Shown here: in pieces, positions 1 through 10,277 of the stretch | How the letters are laid out: the number at the start of each line of letters is the position of its first letter | Position numbering within the stretch: the first letter of the stretch is position 1 | From: Shewanella sp. HN-41 | Lineage (GTDB): Bacteria; Pseudomonadota; Gammaproteobacteria; Enterobacterales; Shewanellaceae | Length of the DNA: 64,000 nt | NCBI RefSeq assembly: GCF_000217915.1 | Contig: NZ_AFOZ01000044.1 | Location: 1 to 64,000, forward strand | Direction of reading: 5' to 3' | The notes under the pieces: model-generated | Told to the model about the DNA's origin: nothing | Databases searched by the model: none | The model's input: the letters and a program-made list of their open reading frames with translations, nothing else | Position numbers and translations under genes: made by a program

Positions 1-1
1 T

Positions 2-3000
2 ACCCCAGCGGCCAACTACTTTGGCCCCGTGCCCGTCATTACCTACACCTTGACCGACGGCTCAGGTGCCAATGACACCTCGACCTTGACCCTCGATGTC
101 ACTCCGGTCAACGATGCGCCCGTGATTATTTCGGCCGATAATGCTGTTGTATCTGAAGAAGGACTAACTGGCGGAATTCAAGATACTGTTGGCGATAGTG
201 ATACCACCAATTTGAGTTCCATGACTGGCACAATCAATATCACTGACGTTGATAATGACTCGTTAACGGTTTCGCTTTCTGGCCCAACGGGTCTGACCTC
301 GGGAGGAGAAGATATTGCTTGGTCTTGGAGTGGCAATACTCTCACTGGCTATGTTGTGGGTACAAACGTTCCGATCATAACAATAACCCTAACTGCGCCT
401 ATCGGTAATTCATCTGGTGCTTGGGGATATGAAGTAACACTATTAGGGCCTATTGATCATGCCGACACTGCAGGGGAAGATGATCTCCCCATTACAATTG
501 GCATTTCTGTTGATGATGGAAGCCAAATAACGACTGGTAGTTTTGAGATAAACATTGAAGACGACTCTCCGGTCGATCAAGTCGATGAAGATCTCATTCA
601 ACACATACTTAACGGCAGCGGAACAATCAGTGGCGATTTACTCGCTCCTGGTGCAGACGGTCTAGGTGATATCGAATTTAACATAGTTACTACAGGCTTA
701 TTATTTGATGGAATTCCACTGCAGACATCAATGTCAGGTAATACATTAACTGCATGGGCTGATATTAATGACGATGGTGTTTTCAATGCTGGCGAGGAGG
801 TATTTACCTTAACAGCAGTTACGGACATCAATGGTAACTATGATTATCAGCTTGAATTATTAAAGGAAATACAACTAGATAAGTCCACCACTGCATCCTT
901 TGTTGGGATAACAGCTGGCGCCAGCGACTCCTATTACGTGTTAACAGATGGATCGCTTGATACTCATGGTAATGCTAGCGTAGAGGATACGCTCATCACC
1001 ATAACTGGCATCGGTAGTGGTAATCACAAAGTAAACTCAAACAGTTTTGGTATTGGTGTAGGCGATCCATCAATATCTACTGGCGAATCAATTAATTTTG
1101 CTTATGGTGCCGCAGGTACAAGTGCTGCAACTATCAATTTAGGTACTGGCTCAAATGGCTCCCATGATAGTGTATCTACCGCTTATGTATTAATTACATA
1201 TGCCGATGGCTCGACCAATGGTGGCCAACTGATCGAAATCAATGGAACTTTAGAATTCGAAGCCTTTGCTCAGAATGGCTCTAACATAACTTCGATCACT
1301 ATTAGTTATCAAAGCGGTAGTGATTTCCAAGTCATAGATGTTTCAGCTAACACAATAGTGACTGAAGATCCTATCGATATTGAGTTTTCTTACAACGCTA
1401 CCGATAACGATGGGGATCCTGTGCAATTTGGTGATTCTACTGGAAATGGTCACTTTACTGTCACCATTGACCCAGCAGCACAGCCTATTGCCACTACACC
1501 TAACGCCCAAGTGTATTTGTATGAAGACGTATTACCAACTGATGGTAACGATACAACAGTACAAACTCTGAGCTTTAAATCTGGTAGCAACTCAATTGAC
1601 AGTTTCCAATTTGGTAACTTAACAAATATTTCAGTCGTAGGTATTAACGCCCAAATCCATTGGGCACTCAATAGTGTCGGTCAATTAATAGGTACCGTCT
1701 ATGGTAGAGAGGCGCTTCGCTTAACCTTAGATTGGGATCGTATCAATGCGGGGGAACAAGGCGATGTCACAGTTACTGCTGAATTGCTGACCAATCTCCC
1801 CCATAGCGTAAATGCCAACAGCTTAACCGTTAATGGCATTCAAGTGGTGGCGGTTGATGCTGCAGGTCATACAGCACATTCGACAGTCACAGTCACAGTT
1901 GCCGATGATGTGGATATTGCCCAAAATGATACGGCGCAACTAGATGTTGTTACCGATTCGTTTAGCTTCTCAGGCATTGTTGCCAACTGGGGTGACACCA
2001 CTGGTGGTTGGTATGTTCGCAAGTTCGATGGCCCAGACAACGATAGCGGTAACGACCAACTCCGTTGGGGCTCTACCGATGGTAGCCAATCAGGTTATGG
2101 TTTTGTCGATAATGATGCGGCGCTGAATGGCACATTAGCGTTAAACCAAGATATAGTGTTAGGAACTTTCACGCACTATAACTACCCTATTGATTCAGGC
2201 TCGTCTATCACAGCTGCAACAATGCAAATAACGTTTAATGTGACAGATGCTTATGGCGTAGTAACACCTGTAACCTTGACACTGAATTTTAGTCATAATG
2301 AAACGCCCAATGACGGTTCCGACCCGAGGGATATAGTGACAGTTGGTCAAACGAGTGTGACTTTCAACTATGAAGGTCAAATGTACACAATGCAAGTCAT
2401 TGGTTTTAAAGATAGTAATGGCAATATTGTCAGCTCAATTTATACTGATGAGGATGCAGCAACCAGCTATCAACTAGTCGTTCGCATGGTTGCAGGGGAT
2501 GGTTATACTCTGCCTCATTCCGATGGTAATGTGCTCACCAATGACACTATTGGCGCCGATAATGCACTTGAAATTATTGGGGTTGCTAGTGGTGATCACA
2601 CGAGTTCTGGCGTCTCTGGCCACGTAGGTTCAACCATTAATGGTGTGTATGGCACGCTCGTGCTCAATGCTGATGGAACCTACCATTATCAATTGACTGC
2701 AAGCGCAAACCTGCTTCCTGCCTCAGGTGCGGTAGAGACCTTTACTTATACTATTCAGGATGGCGACGGAGATACTTCAAGCGCAACCTTAAAGATCAAT
2801 GTCAACCCAGTAAATGCAGACGGTATCAATATTGCTGACGCCAATGCACTCACGACTCAAGGATCTAGCTTAAATGACACTATGGTGGTTAGCGATGGTG
2901 AACGAGCAACTAACCACAATATATTAAATGTGACTTTTGGCGGTGGTCAGAATGGCATCATCACAAATAGTAACGGTGATGAAATTATAACATCGGGATC

Positions 3001-3850
3001 TAATAAGAAGAGTTATAGCACTACTGATGCACAGGTTGTTAGTGGCGGCGACGGTAACGATCATATTGAAACCGGTAGAGGTAACGATGTGATCTATGCT
3101 GGCAAAACCGGCACAACCAATTATGGTTCTGATGATTACTTGGAATTGTCCGTCAATGACCTTTTAAATCACCACATCATGACCGGTACCCTAACTGGTT
3201 CAAATAAGATTGTTGATAATGACGGTCTATTGTTAGCCAATGATGTGTCATCTAAGCAGGCCGATATAGTCAACGGCGGTAGCGGTGATGACCGAATTTA
3301 TGGTCAATCAGGCTCCGATATCCTCTATGGACACACTGGAAATGATTATATTGATGGCGGAAGCCACAATGATGCCCTCCGTGGTGGCACAGGCAATGAC
3401 ACTCTGATAGGCGGTCTCGGTGATGATGTATTGCGGGGCGATGACGGGGCCGATAAGTTCGTCTGGAGATATGCGGATGCTGATAACGGCACCGACCATA
3501 TAATGGACTTTAATGCCAACCAAGATAAGTTAGATCTGAGTGATTTACTCCAAGGTGAAACTGCCAATACTTTGGAAAACTATCTCAACTTTAGCTTAGA
3601 CAATGGGTCAACCGTGATTGATATCGACGCCAATAAAGATGGAGTCTTTGAGCAACACATCATTCTCGATGGGGTTGATCTCTACAGCCAATATGGTGCA
3701 ATTGATAATGCTGGCATAATCAATGGCTTATTAGGCTCTAATGGCAATGGTCCTCTGATTATAGATACAGCACCAGTCATACCAGATGCACCACAGGGAC
3801 TGACTCAACCTCTAGACCCCAATAATCATAATGGCACCATAATTCCTTAA
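2..3850 (+). CDS. bpfA: Giant RTX biofilm adhesin BpfA, C-terminal part (5' truncated by window)
   Basis: The reading frame is open from the first full codon of the window, so this is only the C-terminal ~1,280 residues of a much larger protein. It begins inside a cadherin/VCBS-like repeat (TLTLDVTPVNDAPV). Several hundred Asp/Gly/Thr-rich beta-sandwich residues follow. Glycine- and aspartate-rich RTX calcium-binding nonapeptides lie at about residues 1005-1025 and 1083-1145 of the visible part (GGDGNDHIETGRGND, GGTGNDTLIGGLGDDVL). The tail after them is the usual uncleaved type I secretion signal region. In Shewanella and Pseudomonas (LapA) such adhesins are anchored at the cell surface and hold biofilms together. 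The downstream genes encode its exporter and the BpfG/BpfD release switch, which supports the BpfA identity. The N-terminal retention module and the BpfG cleavage site lie outside the window. Confidence 0.9.
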   Translation, partial: TPAANYFGPVPVITYTLTDGSGANDTSTLTLDVTPVNDAPVIISADNAVVSEEGLTGGIQDTVGDSDTTNLSSMTGTINITDVDNDSLTVSLSGPTGLTSGGEDIAWSWSGNTLTGYVVGTNVPIITITLTAPIGNSSGAWGYEVTLLGPIDHADTAGEDDLPITIGISVDDGSQITTGSFEINIEDDSPVDQVDEDLIQHILNGSGTISGDLLAPGADGLGDIEFNIVTTGLLFDGIPLQTSMSGNTLTAWADINDDGVFNAGEEVFTLTAVTDINGNYDYQLELLKEIQLDKSTTASFVGITAGASDSYYVLTDGSLDTHGNASVEDTLITITGIGSGNHKVNSNSFGIGVGDPSISTGESINFAYGAAGTSAATINLGTGSNGSHDSVSTAYVLITYADGSTNGGQLIEINGTLEFEAFAQNGSNITSITISYQSGSDFQVIDVSANTIVTEDPIDIEFSYNATDNDGDPVQFGDSTGNGHFTVTIDPAAQPIATTPNAQVYLYEDVLPTDGNDTTVQTLSFKSGSNSIDSFQFGNLTNISVVGINAQIHWALNSVGQLIGTVYGREALRLTLDWDRINAGEQGDVTVTAELLTNLPHSVNANSLTVNGIQVVAVDAAGHTAHSTVTVTVADDVDIAQNDTAQLDVVTDSFSFSGIVANWGDTTGGWYVRKFDGPDNDSGNDQLRWGSTDGSQSGYGFVDNDAALNGTLALNQDIVLGTFTHYNYPIDSGSSITAATMQITFNVTDAYGVVTPVTLTLNFSHNETPNDGSDPRDIVTVGQTSVTFNYEGQMYTMQVIGFKDSNGNIVSSIYTDEDAATSYQLVVRMVAGDGYTLPHSDGNVLTNDTIGADNALEIIGVASGDHTSSGVSGHVGSTINGVYGTLVLNADGTYHYQLTASANLLPASGAVETFTYTIQDGDGDTSSATLKINVNPVNADGINIADANALTTQGSSLNDTMVVSDGERATNHNILNVTFGGGQNGIITNSNGDEIITSGSNKKSYSTTDAQVVSGGDGNDHIETGRGNDVIYAGKTGTTNYGSDDYLELSVNDLLNHHIMTGTLTGSNKIVDNDGLLLANDVSSKQADIVNGGSGDDRIYGQSGSDILYGHTGNDYIDGGSHNDALRGGTGNDTLIGGLGDDVLRGDDGADKFVWRYADADNGTDHIMDFNANQDKLDLSDLLQGETANTLENYLNFSLDNGSTVIDIDANKDGVFEQHIILDGVDLYSQYGAIDNAGIINGLLGSNGNGPLIIDTAPVIPDAPQGLTQPLDPNNHNGTIIP

Positions 3851-3863
3851 TAAATCAGTTCAA

Positions 3864-3887
3864 ATGGCCTATAGAAATATAGGCCAT
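3864..3887 (+). terminator. Intergenic hairpin between bpfA and secretion ATPase
   Basis: A 9-bp perfect inverted repeat (ATGGCCTAT / ATAGGCCAT, 6-nt loop) starts 14 bases after the bpfA stop. No U-tract follows, so it is more likely a partial terminator, RNA-stability or processing hairpin than a full stop. It could set the ratio of adhesin to secretion machinery. Confidence 0.4.
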
Positions 3888-3938
3888 CTTGGACCATACT
3901 TCTGATAATCAAATGGAAATCAAAGGATAGATAACTCG

Positions 3939-6117
3939 GTGCCTGCTACTGCGTCAGAAAGAGTTGAGCAGTGGACTATTTCCGCTTCTCAGCGAGTGAT
4001 AGTCGATCCATTGCTAGATTGTTTAGTGCTCCTCACTGAGCACTTTGGAAACCCGTGCTCAAGCGATTCGCTTGCGGCAGGGCTGCCTTTGTCTGGTTCA
4101 GTATTAACGCCAGATCTGGTTCCACAAGCGGCGTCGCGTGCGGGTTTAGCGGCGAAATTATCTCGTAAGGGGCTGAATGAAATATCGCCTATACTGCTCC
4201 CCTGCATTTTATTATTAAAAGATAAGAAAGCCTGCATACTACGTGAATTTAGCCTTGAATCTGATCGAGCTGTAATTCAACTGCCTGAGACTGGCGGTGA
4301 AGAAATTCTGAATATTGAGTCCCTTGAAGCCCTATATGTTGGATATTTATTCTTGGTTAAACAAGAATACCGTGGCGATATGGGTTTCGATGTTTACTTA
4401 CACGATAACAAAACTCACTGGCTCGTCCAAACACTAAGGGATTCAGCACCTATTTATCGCGATGCCTTAATTGCATCCATATTAGTCAATATATTCGCAT
4501 TAGTTTCGCCGCTTTTTATCATGAATGTGTATGACAAAGTGGTCCCAAACCTCGCCTTTGAATCTCTCTGGGTTTTGGCTATAGGGGCATCTATTGCCTA
4601 TTTATTTGATCTTGTAATGCGACAATTAAGAAGCTATCTCATTGATGTTGCAGGCAAAAAAGTAGACATCATAGTTTCATCTCGGCTATTTGCGAAAGCG
4701 ATCGGCATTCCTTTGGAAAAGCGTTCCCCCAGTATTGGTGGTATGGCAAAGCAGCTTGGTGAATTTGACAATATTCGTGAAATCTTAACCTCGGCAACCA
4801 TAACCACGTTAGTCGACCTGCCCTTCGCGCTTTTCTTTATCATTATTATTTATATCGTTGCGGGCGATCTGGCCGCGATTCCTGTGATTGGTGGTTTAAT
4901 CATTATCGGTTTTACACTCTACACTCAGCCCAAATTGAAAGCTGCAATTGAAGAAGGTAATAAATTCTCGAGTCTTAAGCATGGGCATTTAATTGAAAGT
5001 CTTTCTGCACTTGAGTCCATTAAGGCAAATGGCGCTGAAGGTATAGTTCAAAGAAGCTGGCAACAGATGATAGGGCACAGTGCAAACTGGCAATTAAGGT
5101 CGAAAAAAACTCTCTAATTCAGTATCAAACCTTGCCAATTTTATCGTCCAATTTACTGTTGTCTGTGTCGTGATTTTGGGGGTCTATCGCGTTGCCGATA
5201 ACGTGATTTCAATGGGCGGCATCATCGCAGCTGTGATGCTATCGAGTCGTGCTATTGCGCCTATGGCGCAATTAGCGGGCCTTATGACCCGAGCAAATCA
5301 TACCGCCAGTGCATTACGTCAACTTAATGAGTTAATGGTGCAAGAGGATGAGTTTGAAAACAAAGGACATTTAGTTAGCAAATTAAGACTATTGGGTAAG
5401 ATTAACGCTGATAATGTTGGCTTTAGTTATCCTGGCTCAGAAAAACCTGTACTGCATCCAATGTCGCTGACAATCAATCCAGGTGAACGCATCGCCATTA
5501 TCGGCCGCAATGGTTCGGGAAAAAGCACTCTCGCCAAACTGTTAGTCGGGCTGTTCCAACCCACAATGGGAAGCCTACGTTATGACGGTGTCGATTCAGC
5601 TCAAATTCACCCAAGTGATTTACGCCGTAACTTTGGTTATTTACCCCAAGACGTCACACTATTCCATGGCACTATTAGGGACAATATCCTCTTTGGCACT
5701 CGCCAAGTCACAGAACATCAGTTGATACGAGCAGTGCAACTATCAGGGGTAAGTCAATTTACCCATCTCGAGGCCGAAGGACTAGATCAACAAGTTGGTG
5801 AAGGTGGAATGTCACTTAGCCGTGGACAAAGGCAAACTGTAGCGTTAGCTAGAGCGACACTCAATGACCCACCAGTCCTGTTAATGGATGAGCCAACAGC
5901 AAGCTTAGATGCTCGTGCAGAGCAACAGTTTATTCGTTCAATGCAAAATGTGAGTAAAGACAGAACCTTAATACTTATTACGCACAAAATGCACCTATTA
6001 CAACTCGTGGATCGCATTATCGTGCTCGAACGCGGTCATGTTGTGGCCGATGGTCCCAAGTCAGAAGTATTAGAGAAGCTCAATTTTGGCCTCGTGAGTG
6101 GGGGCGTTAAAAAATGA
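3939..6117 (+). pseudogene. Type I secretion ABC ATPase (LapB/RtxB type), frame broken at an A7 tract
   Basis: Inner-membrane ATPase/permease that should energise export of the BpfA adhesin. The first segment (GTG start 3939, stop 5117) carries a degenerate C39-peptidase-like N-terminal domain and most of the membrane segments (IYRDALIASILVNIFALVSP onward). The second (in frame up to 6117) carries the last membrane part and the nucleotide-binding domain: Walker A GRNGSGKST, signature SLSRGQRQ (Arg in place of the usual second Gly of LSGGQ), Walker B VLLMDEPTAS, H-loop ITHK. Removing one A from the A7 run at 5103-5109 joins them as RSKKLSNSVSNLANFIVQF, giving a ~725-residue protein of normal family length. 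Both halves look well conserved, so this is either a recent mutation, phase variation or a sequencing error. If real, adhesin export would be lost unless slippage restores the frame. The 6114 start of the next gene overlaps its stop. Confidence 0.85.
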
Positions 6118-7496
6118 GTAAACACCTAACGGCAAACGATCTTGATATGGTCGATGATGTCTATGGCGCCATGATGACCGATGCCCCCAGTGGGCATAGG
6201 TTAATCATTTGGGCTCTCGCTGCCATGGTCGTTTGTTTCTTGTTTTGGGCTGGTTTAGCCCAATTAGATAAAGTCACCACAGGTTCAGGCAAAGTAATTC
6301 CCTCTTCACAGGTGCAAGTCATTCAAAGTTTGGATGGCGGCATCATGCAAGAACTTTATGTGCAAGAGGGTGAAATAGTCACTAAAGGGCAGCCCTTAGT
6401 GCGCATTGATGATACTCGCTTCCGCTCTGATTTTGCCCAACAAGAACAAGAGGTTTTTGGTTTAAAAACCAATGCCATTCGCATGCGGGCAGAACTCGAT
6501 AGCATACTGATTTCAGATATGACTTCAGATTGGCGAGAACAAGTCAAAATTACCAAAGAGGCGTTGATTTTCCCCGAGAATATAGTCACCGCCGAGCCCG
6601 CATTAGTCAAACGGCAGCAAGAAGAATACAACGGCCGCTTAGATAACCTAAGTAACCAACTCGAAATTCTTGTGCGTCAAATTCAGCAACGCCAACAAGA
6701 GATCGATGATCTTGCCTCTAAAACAACGACGCTAACAACGAGTATGCAACTGATTTCTCGCGAGTTGGAGCTCACCCGTCCATTAGCAAAAAAAGGCATT
6801 GTACCTGAAGTTGAGCTGCTAAAATTAGAACGGGCGGTTAACGACGCACAAGGGGAACTTAATTCATTACGATTGCTCAGGCCAAAACTGAAAGCCGCGT
6901 TAGATGAAGCGATCCTAAAACGTCGTGAAGCAGTATTTGTATATGCGGCAGACCTTAGAGCACAACTAAACGAAACTCAAACGCGACTATCACGCATGAA
7001 TGAGGCCCAAGTTGGTGCACAGGACAAAGTCAGTAAAGCTATTATTACATCTCCTGTTAATGGCACTATTAAAACAACGCATATCAATACATTAGGTGGT
7101 GTTGTTCAACCTGGTGTAGATATTATTGAGATCGTTCCCTCCGAGGATCAGTTGCTTATAGAAACGAAGATCCTGCCGAAGGACATCGCATTTTTACATC
7201 CAGGTTTACCAGCAGTAGTTAAAGTAACCGCCTACGATTTTACTCGCTACGGCGGCCTTAAGGGAACGGTAGAACATATCAGCGCTGATACTTCACAGGA
7301 TGAAGAAGGAAATAGTTTCTATCTTATTCGGGTTAGAACAGAAGAATCGAGTTTAATCAAAGACGATGGCACGGAGATGCCAATTATCCCAGGGATGTTA
7401 ACCTCGGTTGATGTCATCACAGGGCAAAGATCCATTCTTGAGTACATTTTAAATCCAATTTTAAGGGCTAAGGACACTGCGCTCAGAGAGCGTTAA
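6114..7496 (+). CDS. Type I secretion membrane-fusion protein (HlyD/LapC family)
   Basis: Periplasmic adaptor linking the inner-membrane ATPase to the TolC-like channel. A short cytoplasmic N-terminus is followed by one membrane anchor (about residues 28-48, LIIWALAAMVVCFLFWAGLA). A lipoyl-type half (GSGKVIPSSQVQVIQSLDGG), a long coiled-coil hairpin (about 90-300, repeated Gln/Glu/Leu), the second lipoyl half (ITSPVNGTIK) and a beta-barrel C-terminus follow. At 460 residues it has normal HlyD length. The ATG overlaps the stop of the ATPase gene by 4 bases, so the two are probably translationally coupled. It contains an in-frame A7 tract (around 6787) that causes no frame problem, a useful contrast to the upstream gene. 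Confidence 0.92.
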   Translation: MSKHLTANDLDMVDDVYGAMMTDAPSGHRLIIWALAAMVVCFLFWAGLAQLDKVTTGSGKVIPSSQVQVIQSLDGGIMQELYVQEGEIVTKGQPLVRIDDTRFRSDFAQQEQEVFGLKTNAIRMRAELDSILISDMTSDWREQVKITKEALIFPENIVTAEPALVKRQQEEYNGRLDNLSNQLEILVRQIQQRQQEIDDLASKTTTLTTSMQLISRELELTRPLAKKGIVPEVELLKLERAVNDAQGELNSLRLLRPKLKAALDEAILKRREAVFVYAADLRAQLNETQTRLSRMNEAQVGAQDKVSKAIITSPVNGTIKTTHINTLGGVVQPGVDIIEIVPSEDQLLIETKILPKDIAFLHPGLPAVVKVTAYDFTRYGGLKGTVEHISADTSQDEEGNSFYLIRVRTEESSLIKDDGTEMPIIPGMLTSVDVITGQRSILEYILNPILRAKDTALRER

Positions 7497-7522
7497 GCCT
7501 GTTATAAACCGGGAGGTTTGCA

Positions 7523-8938
7523 ATGAATACTTCAGTAAGACGACAATTTCGATGTTCAAAGATAGCCATAGTGCTGTCATTTATTCTATTACCATTATCG
7601 GCGCAGAGCCAGACGCTAGAGCAAGCGGTCGCGCATACACTCGATACCAATCCGGATCTACGTGTTGCGTTCAATCGCTTCAAGGCTAGAGAAGAGCAAG
7701 TTAATCAAGCGATTGCAGGCTACATGCCTACAGTTGATATTACTGGCGGTTATGGTTATGAACAAACTGATAGTGTATCAACACGTAGACGAAAAAATGT
7801 AGGCGATGTCGATAGTAACGGTGTGGCAGAGCTAAACCGCGGAGAATTTGGCGTTAGTTTAAAGCAAATGCTATTCGATGGTTTTTACACAAGCAGTGAA
7901 GTTGATCGTTATAGCTTTGAAGCCAGTGCAGACCAGTGGGCCTTGCTCGCAGCTGCTGAAGATATGGCGCTCGATGTCAGTAAAGTTTACCTTAATTACT
8001 TGCGCACCGATGAAGTGTTAAAACTTGCGGAGAAGAACCTAAATAGCCATAAAGAAATTTACGATCAAATCAAGCAACGTACTGACTCTGGTCTAGGTTC
8101 GACCGCAGATTTATCCCAAATTACCGGTCGTCTTGCACGTGCTAATGCGAATGTCATTTCGGCACGCAATAATTTCCTCGACGCTAAGGCCCAATTCATC
8201 CGAGTGGTTGAAGCTGAACCTGTTGATTTAATTCAACCCGTTCCCGATGCCGATATGCTACCTAAGGATCTCAATTCTGGTTTAGCGGTCGCACAGGAAA
8301 ATCACCCCATTCTTAAGTCCGCTGCGAATGATATTCGTGCGGCAGAAAATGAACGTTCATCGGTACAAGCTAACTATTACCCTCAGGTTTCATTAGAACT
8401 GAATGGTAACTGGAATAACGATATCGGCGGTGAAGATGGTGTCAGTGTTATACCTAGCCAGAATGTGGGCGGTTATAGCAACGACATAGTGGCCATGGTA
8501 CGAGTAAGATACAACTTATTTGCTGGCGGTAAAGATCTTGCCCGTGAAAAAGAAACGGCATATAAACTCGGCGAAGCAAAAGAAATACGTCAACGCGCTC
8601 AGCGTGAAGTAGTCGAAGGCGTAAACCTAGCTTGGAACGCGTTTGAAATGCTTGTTCCACAAAAGCAATATATTCGTGACCATGTTATGGCAGCAAAAGA
8701 CACTCAATCTGCTTATGCACAACAGTTTAACCTAGGCCAACGCAGCTTACTCGACTTACTTGATACTGAAAATGAACTCTTCGAAGCCCGTAAAGACTAC
8801 CTACAGGCTGAATACGATGAAATTACGGCAAAGTATCGCGTACTCAACTCCACAGGACGTTTACTCGACTCACTCAGAGTCACTCGCCCTGAAGCATGGC
8901 GTGGAGAGCGTAACTATGAAGGAGGCGCCAACCAATGA
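7523..8938 (+). CDS. aggA: AggA, TolC-like outer-membrane channel of the adhesin secretion system
   Basis: Outer-membrane efflux protein (OEP family) forming the exit duct for BpfA. A signal peptide is visible at residues ~10-29 (KIAIVLSFILLPLSAQSQ), then two OEP repeats with long alpha-helical stretches (LEQAVAHTLDTNPDLRVAFNRF; AESLEEN-type second repeat near residue 255). It has 471 residues. A ribosome-binding site (GGGAGG) sits 8 bases before the ATG. Its position third in the secretion set, between the HlyD-type adaptor and the OmpA-like lipoprotein, is the arrangement known for Shewanella oneidensis AggA, whose loss affects aggregation and biofilm. That link is from family knowledge, not from this sequence. 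Confidence 0.9.
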   Translation: MNTSVRRQFRCSKIAIVLSFILLPLSAQSQTLEQAVAHTLDTNPDLRVAFNRFKAREEQVNQAIAGYMPTVDITGGYGYEQTDSVSTRRRKNVGDVDSNGVAELNRGEFGVSLKQMLFDGFYTSSEVDRYSFEASADQWALLAAAEDMALDVSKVYLNYLRTDEVLKLAEKNLNSHKEIYDQIKQRTDSGLGSTADLSQITGRLARANANVISARNNFLDAKAQFIRVVEAEPVDLIQPVPDADMLPKDLNSGLAVAQENHPILKSAANDIRAAENERSSVQANYYPQVSLELNGNWNNDIGGEDGVSVIPSQNVGGYSNDIVAMVRVRYNLFAGGKDLAREKETAYKLGEAKEIRQRAQREVVEGVNLAWNAFEMLVPQKQYIRDHVMAAKDTQSAYAQQFNLGQRSLLDLLDTENELFEARKDYLQAEYDEITAKYRVLNSTGRLLDSLRVTRPEAWRGERNYEGGANQ

Positions 8939-9543
8939 AAACTACAATCCTATTCATCAGTATCGCTCTTTTAACTGGCTGTTCGGTACGAGATACAGTT
9001 AATATTGAGGAAATGACAACTACTCAAGCCAATGATCTATCTGATAAAGATGGAGATGGGGTCATCGAAGCCCGTGAACGTTGTAACGACACGGCAAAGG
9101 GTGCCAGTATCGATAACTATGGCTGCGGCAACATTAAGACGATTAATGAGCGAAAGGAAATAAATATTTTATTCCCTAATAACTCCGCCTATATTGCGCC
9201 TGATTATTATCCTCAGATCGAGGATATTGCGGTCTTCTTGCGCCAGTATCCAACGACTAAAGTCACTATCGAAGGTCACACAAGTCGCACTGGAACCGAT
9301 GAACGTAATGCTGTGTTATCGCAGGAACGCGCCGATGCGGTTACCGCTGTACTTGCGGAACGTTTCAGTATTGATAGAAGTAGATTAACCGCTATTGGAT
9401 ATGGGCCTAGCCGTCCTATTATTATAGAACGTACGCCTGAAGCTGAGATCCGTAACCGCCGTGTTGTTGCGGAAGTCACGGGGGATGATACGACGGCCGA
9501 TATGAAATGGACGATTTATTCCGTCGATGAACCTACAAAATAA
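8935..9543 (+). CDS. OmpA-like outer-membrane lipoprotein
   Basis: A lipoprotein signal (MKTTILFISIALLTGC) has its lipobox Cys at residue 16. A thrombospondin-type-3-like calcium motif follows (DKDGDGVIEARERC), then a C-terminal OmpA peptidoglycan-binding domain (about 75-180) with TIEGHTSRTGTDERNAVLSQ and the NRRV ending. The ATG overlaps the end of aggA by 4 bases, so it belongs to the bpf operon. It probably fastens the secretion channel or the retained adhesin to the cell wall; that role is inferred from position and domain only. Confidence 0.85.
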   Translation: MKTTILFISIALLTGCSVRDTVNIEEMTTTQANDLSDKDGDGVIEARERCNDTAKGASIDNYGCGNIKTINERKEINILFPNNSAYIAPDYYPQIEDIAVFLRQYPTTKVTIEGHTSRTGTDERNAVLSQERADAVTAVLAERFSIDRSRLTAIGYGPSRPIIIERTPEAEIRNRRVVAEVTGDDTTADMKWTIYSVDEPTK

Positions 9544-9561
9544 GGGTTAGCAGAATAGGCT

Positions 9562-10269
9562 ATGAATGGCAGACTTGGTTATAAAGCTTCATTTTTGCGA
9601 GTCTGCCGCTTAAGCCTCATAGCGTCGGCATTAGGCATTTGCTGCCTCTATGCCGCACCAACTCAAACCCTAGATGAAGCGAGGATTACCTCCACACTGG
9701 AAAAGCGTTACGGTGAACGCGCGGGTATGCGTGCTAGGGCTTGGTTCAAGGTATTGTCGGAATCGGTCTCTGTGAGCGAGCAAGACAAACTATTTAAAGT
9801 AAACAATTTTTTTAATTTGTTTCGTTTTGTTGATGACATTAAGTTATGGGGAGAGTCGAATTATTGGGCCACACCGATGGAATTTATTGGTGTGAATGGT
9901 GGGGATTGCGAAGATTTTTCGATAGCGAAGTACTTTACGTTACTCCAACTAGGGGTTCCAGAAGATAAGATGCGAATTACTATGGTTAAAGCAACCAGTG
10001 TTAATCAGTATCATATGGTATTAGCCTACTATGAGACCCCTTCATCAATTCCCCTCGTCCTCGATAATCTCGATCACGTTATAAAACCGGCGACTCAACG
10101 CACAGACTTATTACCTGTGTACAGCTTCAACGGTAAACAGTTATGGCTTAACAAAGAACAAGGACGAGGCGTTTTAGCTGGTTCGTCAACACGACTTGAA
10201 AAATGGAATGACCTTAATCATAGGTTAGGGGTAGACCGACTCAGGCAACCCAAATTGAAACTGGAGTAG
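9562..10269 (+). CDS. bpfG: BpfG, periplasmic cysteine protease (LapG family) that releases the adhesin
   Basis: Transglutaminase-like cysteine protease of the LapG/DUF920 family. A hydrophobic N-terminus (residues ~11-31) acts as export signal. The catalytic triad is visible as Cys116 (GVNGGDCEDFS), His151 (NQYHMVLAYY) and Asp168 (VLDNLDHV); spacing C-35-H-17-D is close to LapG. In the LapG/LapD paradigm it cleaves the N-terminal retention module of the adhesin and releases biofilm when c-di-GMP is low. It lies 18 bases after the OmpA-like gene and 8 bases before bpfD, the expected inhibitor partner. Confidence 0.92.
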   Translation: MNGRLGYKASFLRVCRLSLIASALGICCLYAAPTQTLDEARITSTLEKRYGERAGMRARAWFKVLSESVSVSEQDKLFKVNNFFNLFRFVDDIKLWGESNYWATPMEFIGVNGGDCEDFSIAKYFTLLQLGVPEDKMRITMVKATSVNQYHMVLAYYETPSSIPLVLDNLDHVIKPATQRTDLLPVYSFNGKQLWLNKEQGRGVLAGSSTRLEKWNDLNHRLGVDRLRQPKLKLE

Positions 10270-10277
10270 CATCAAAG

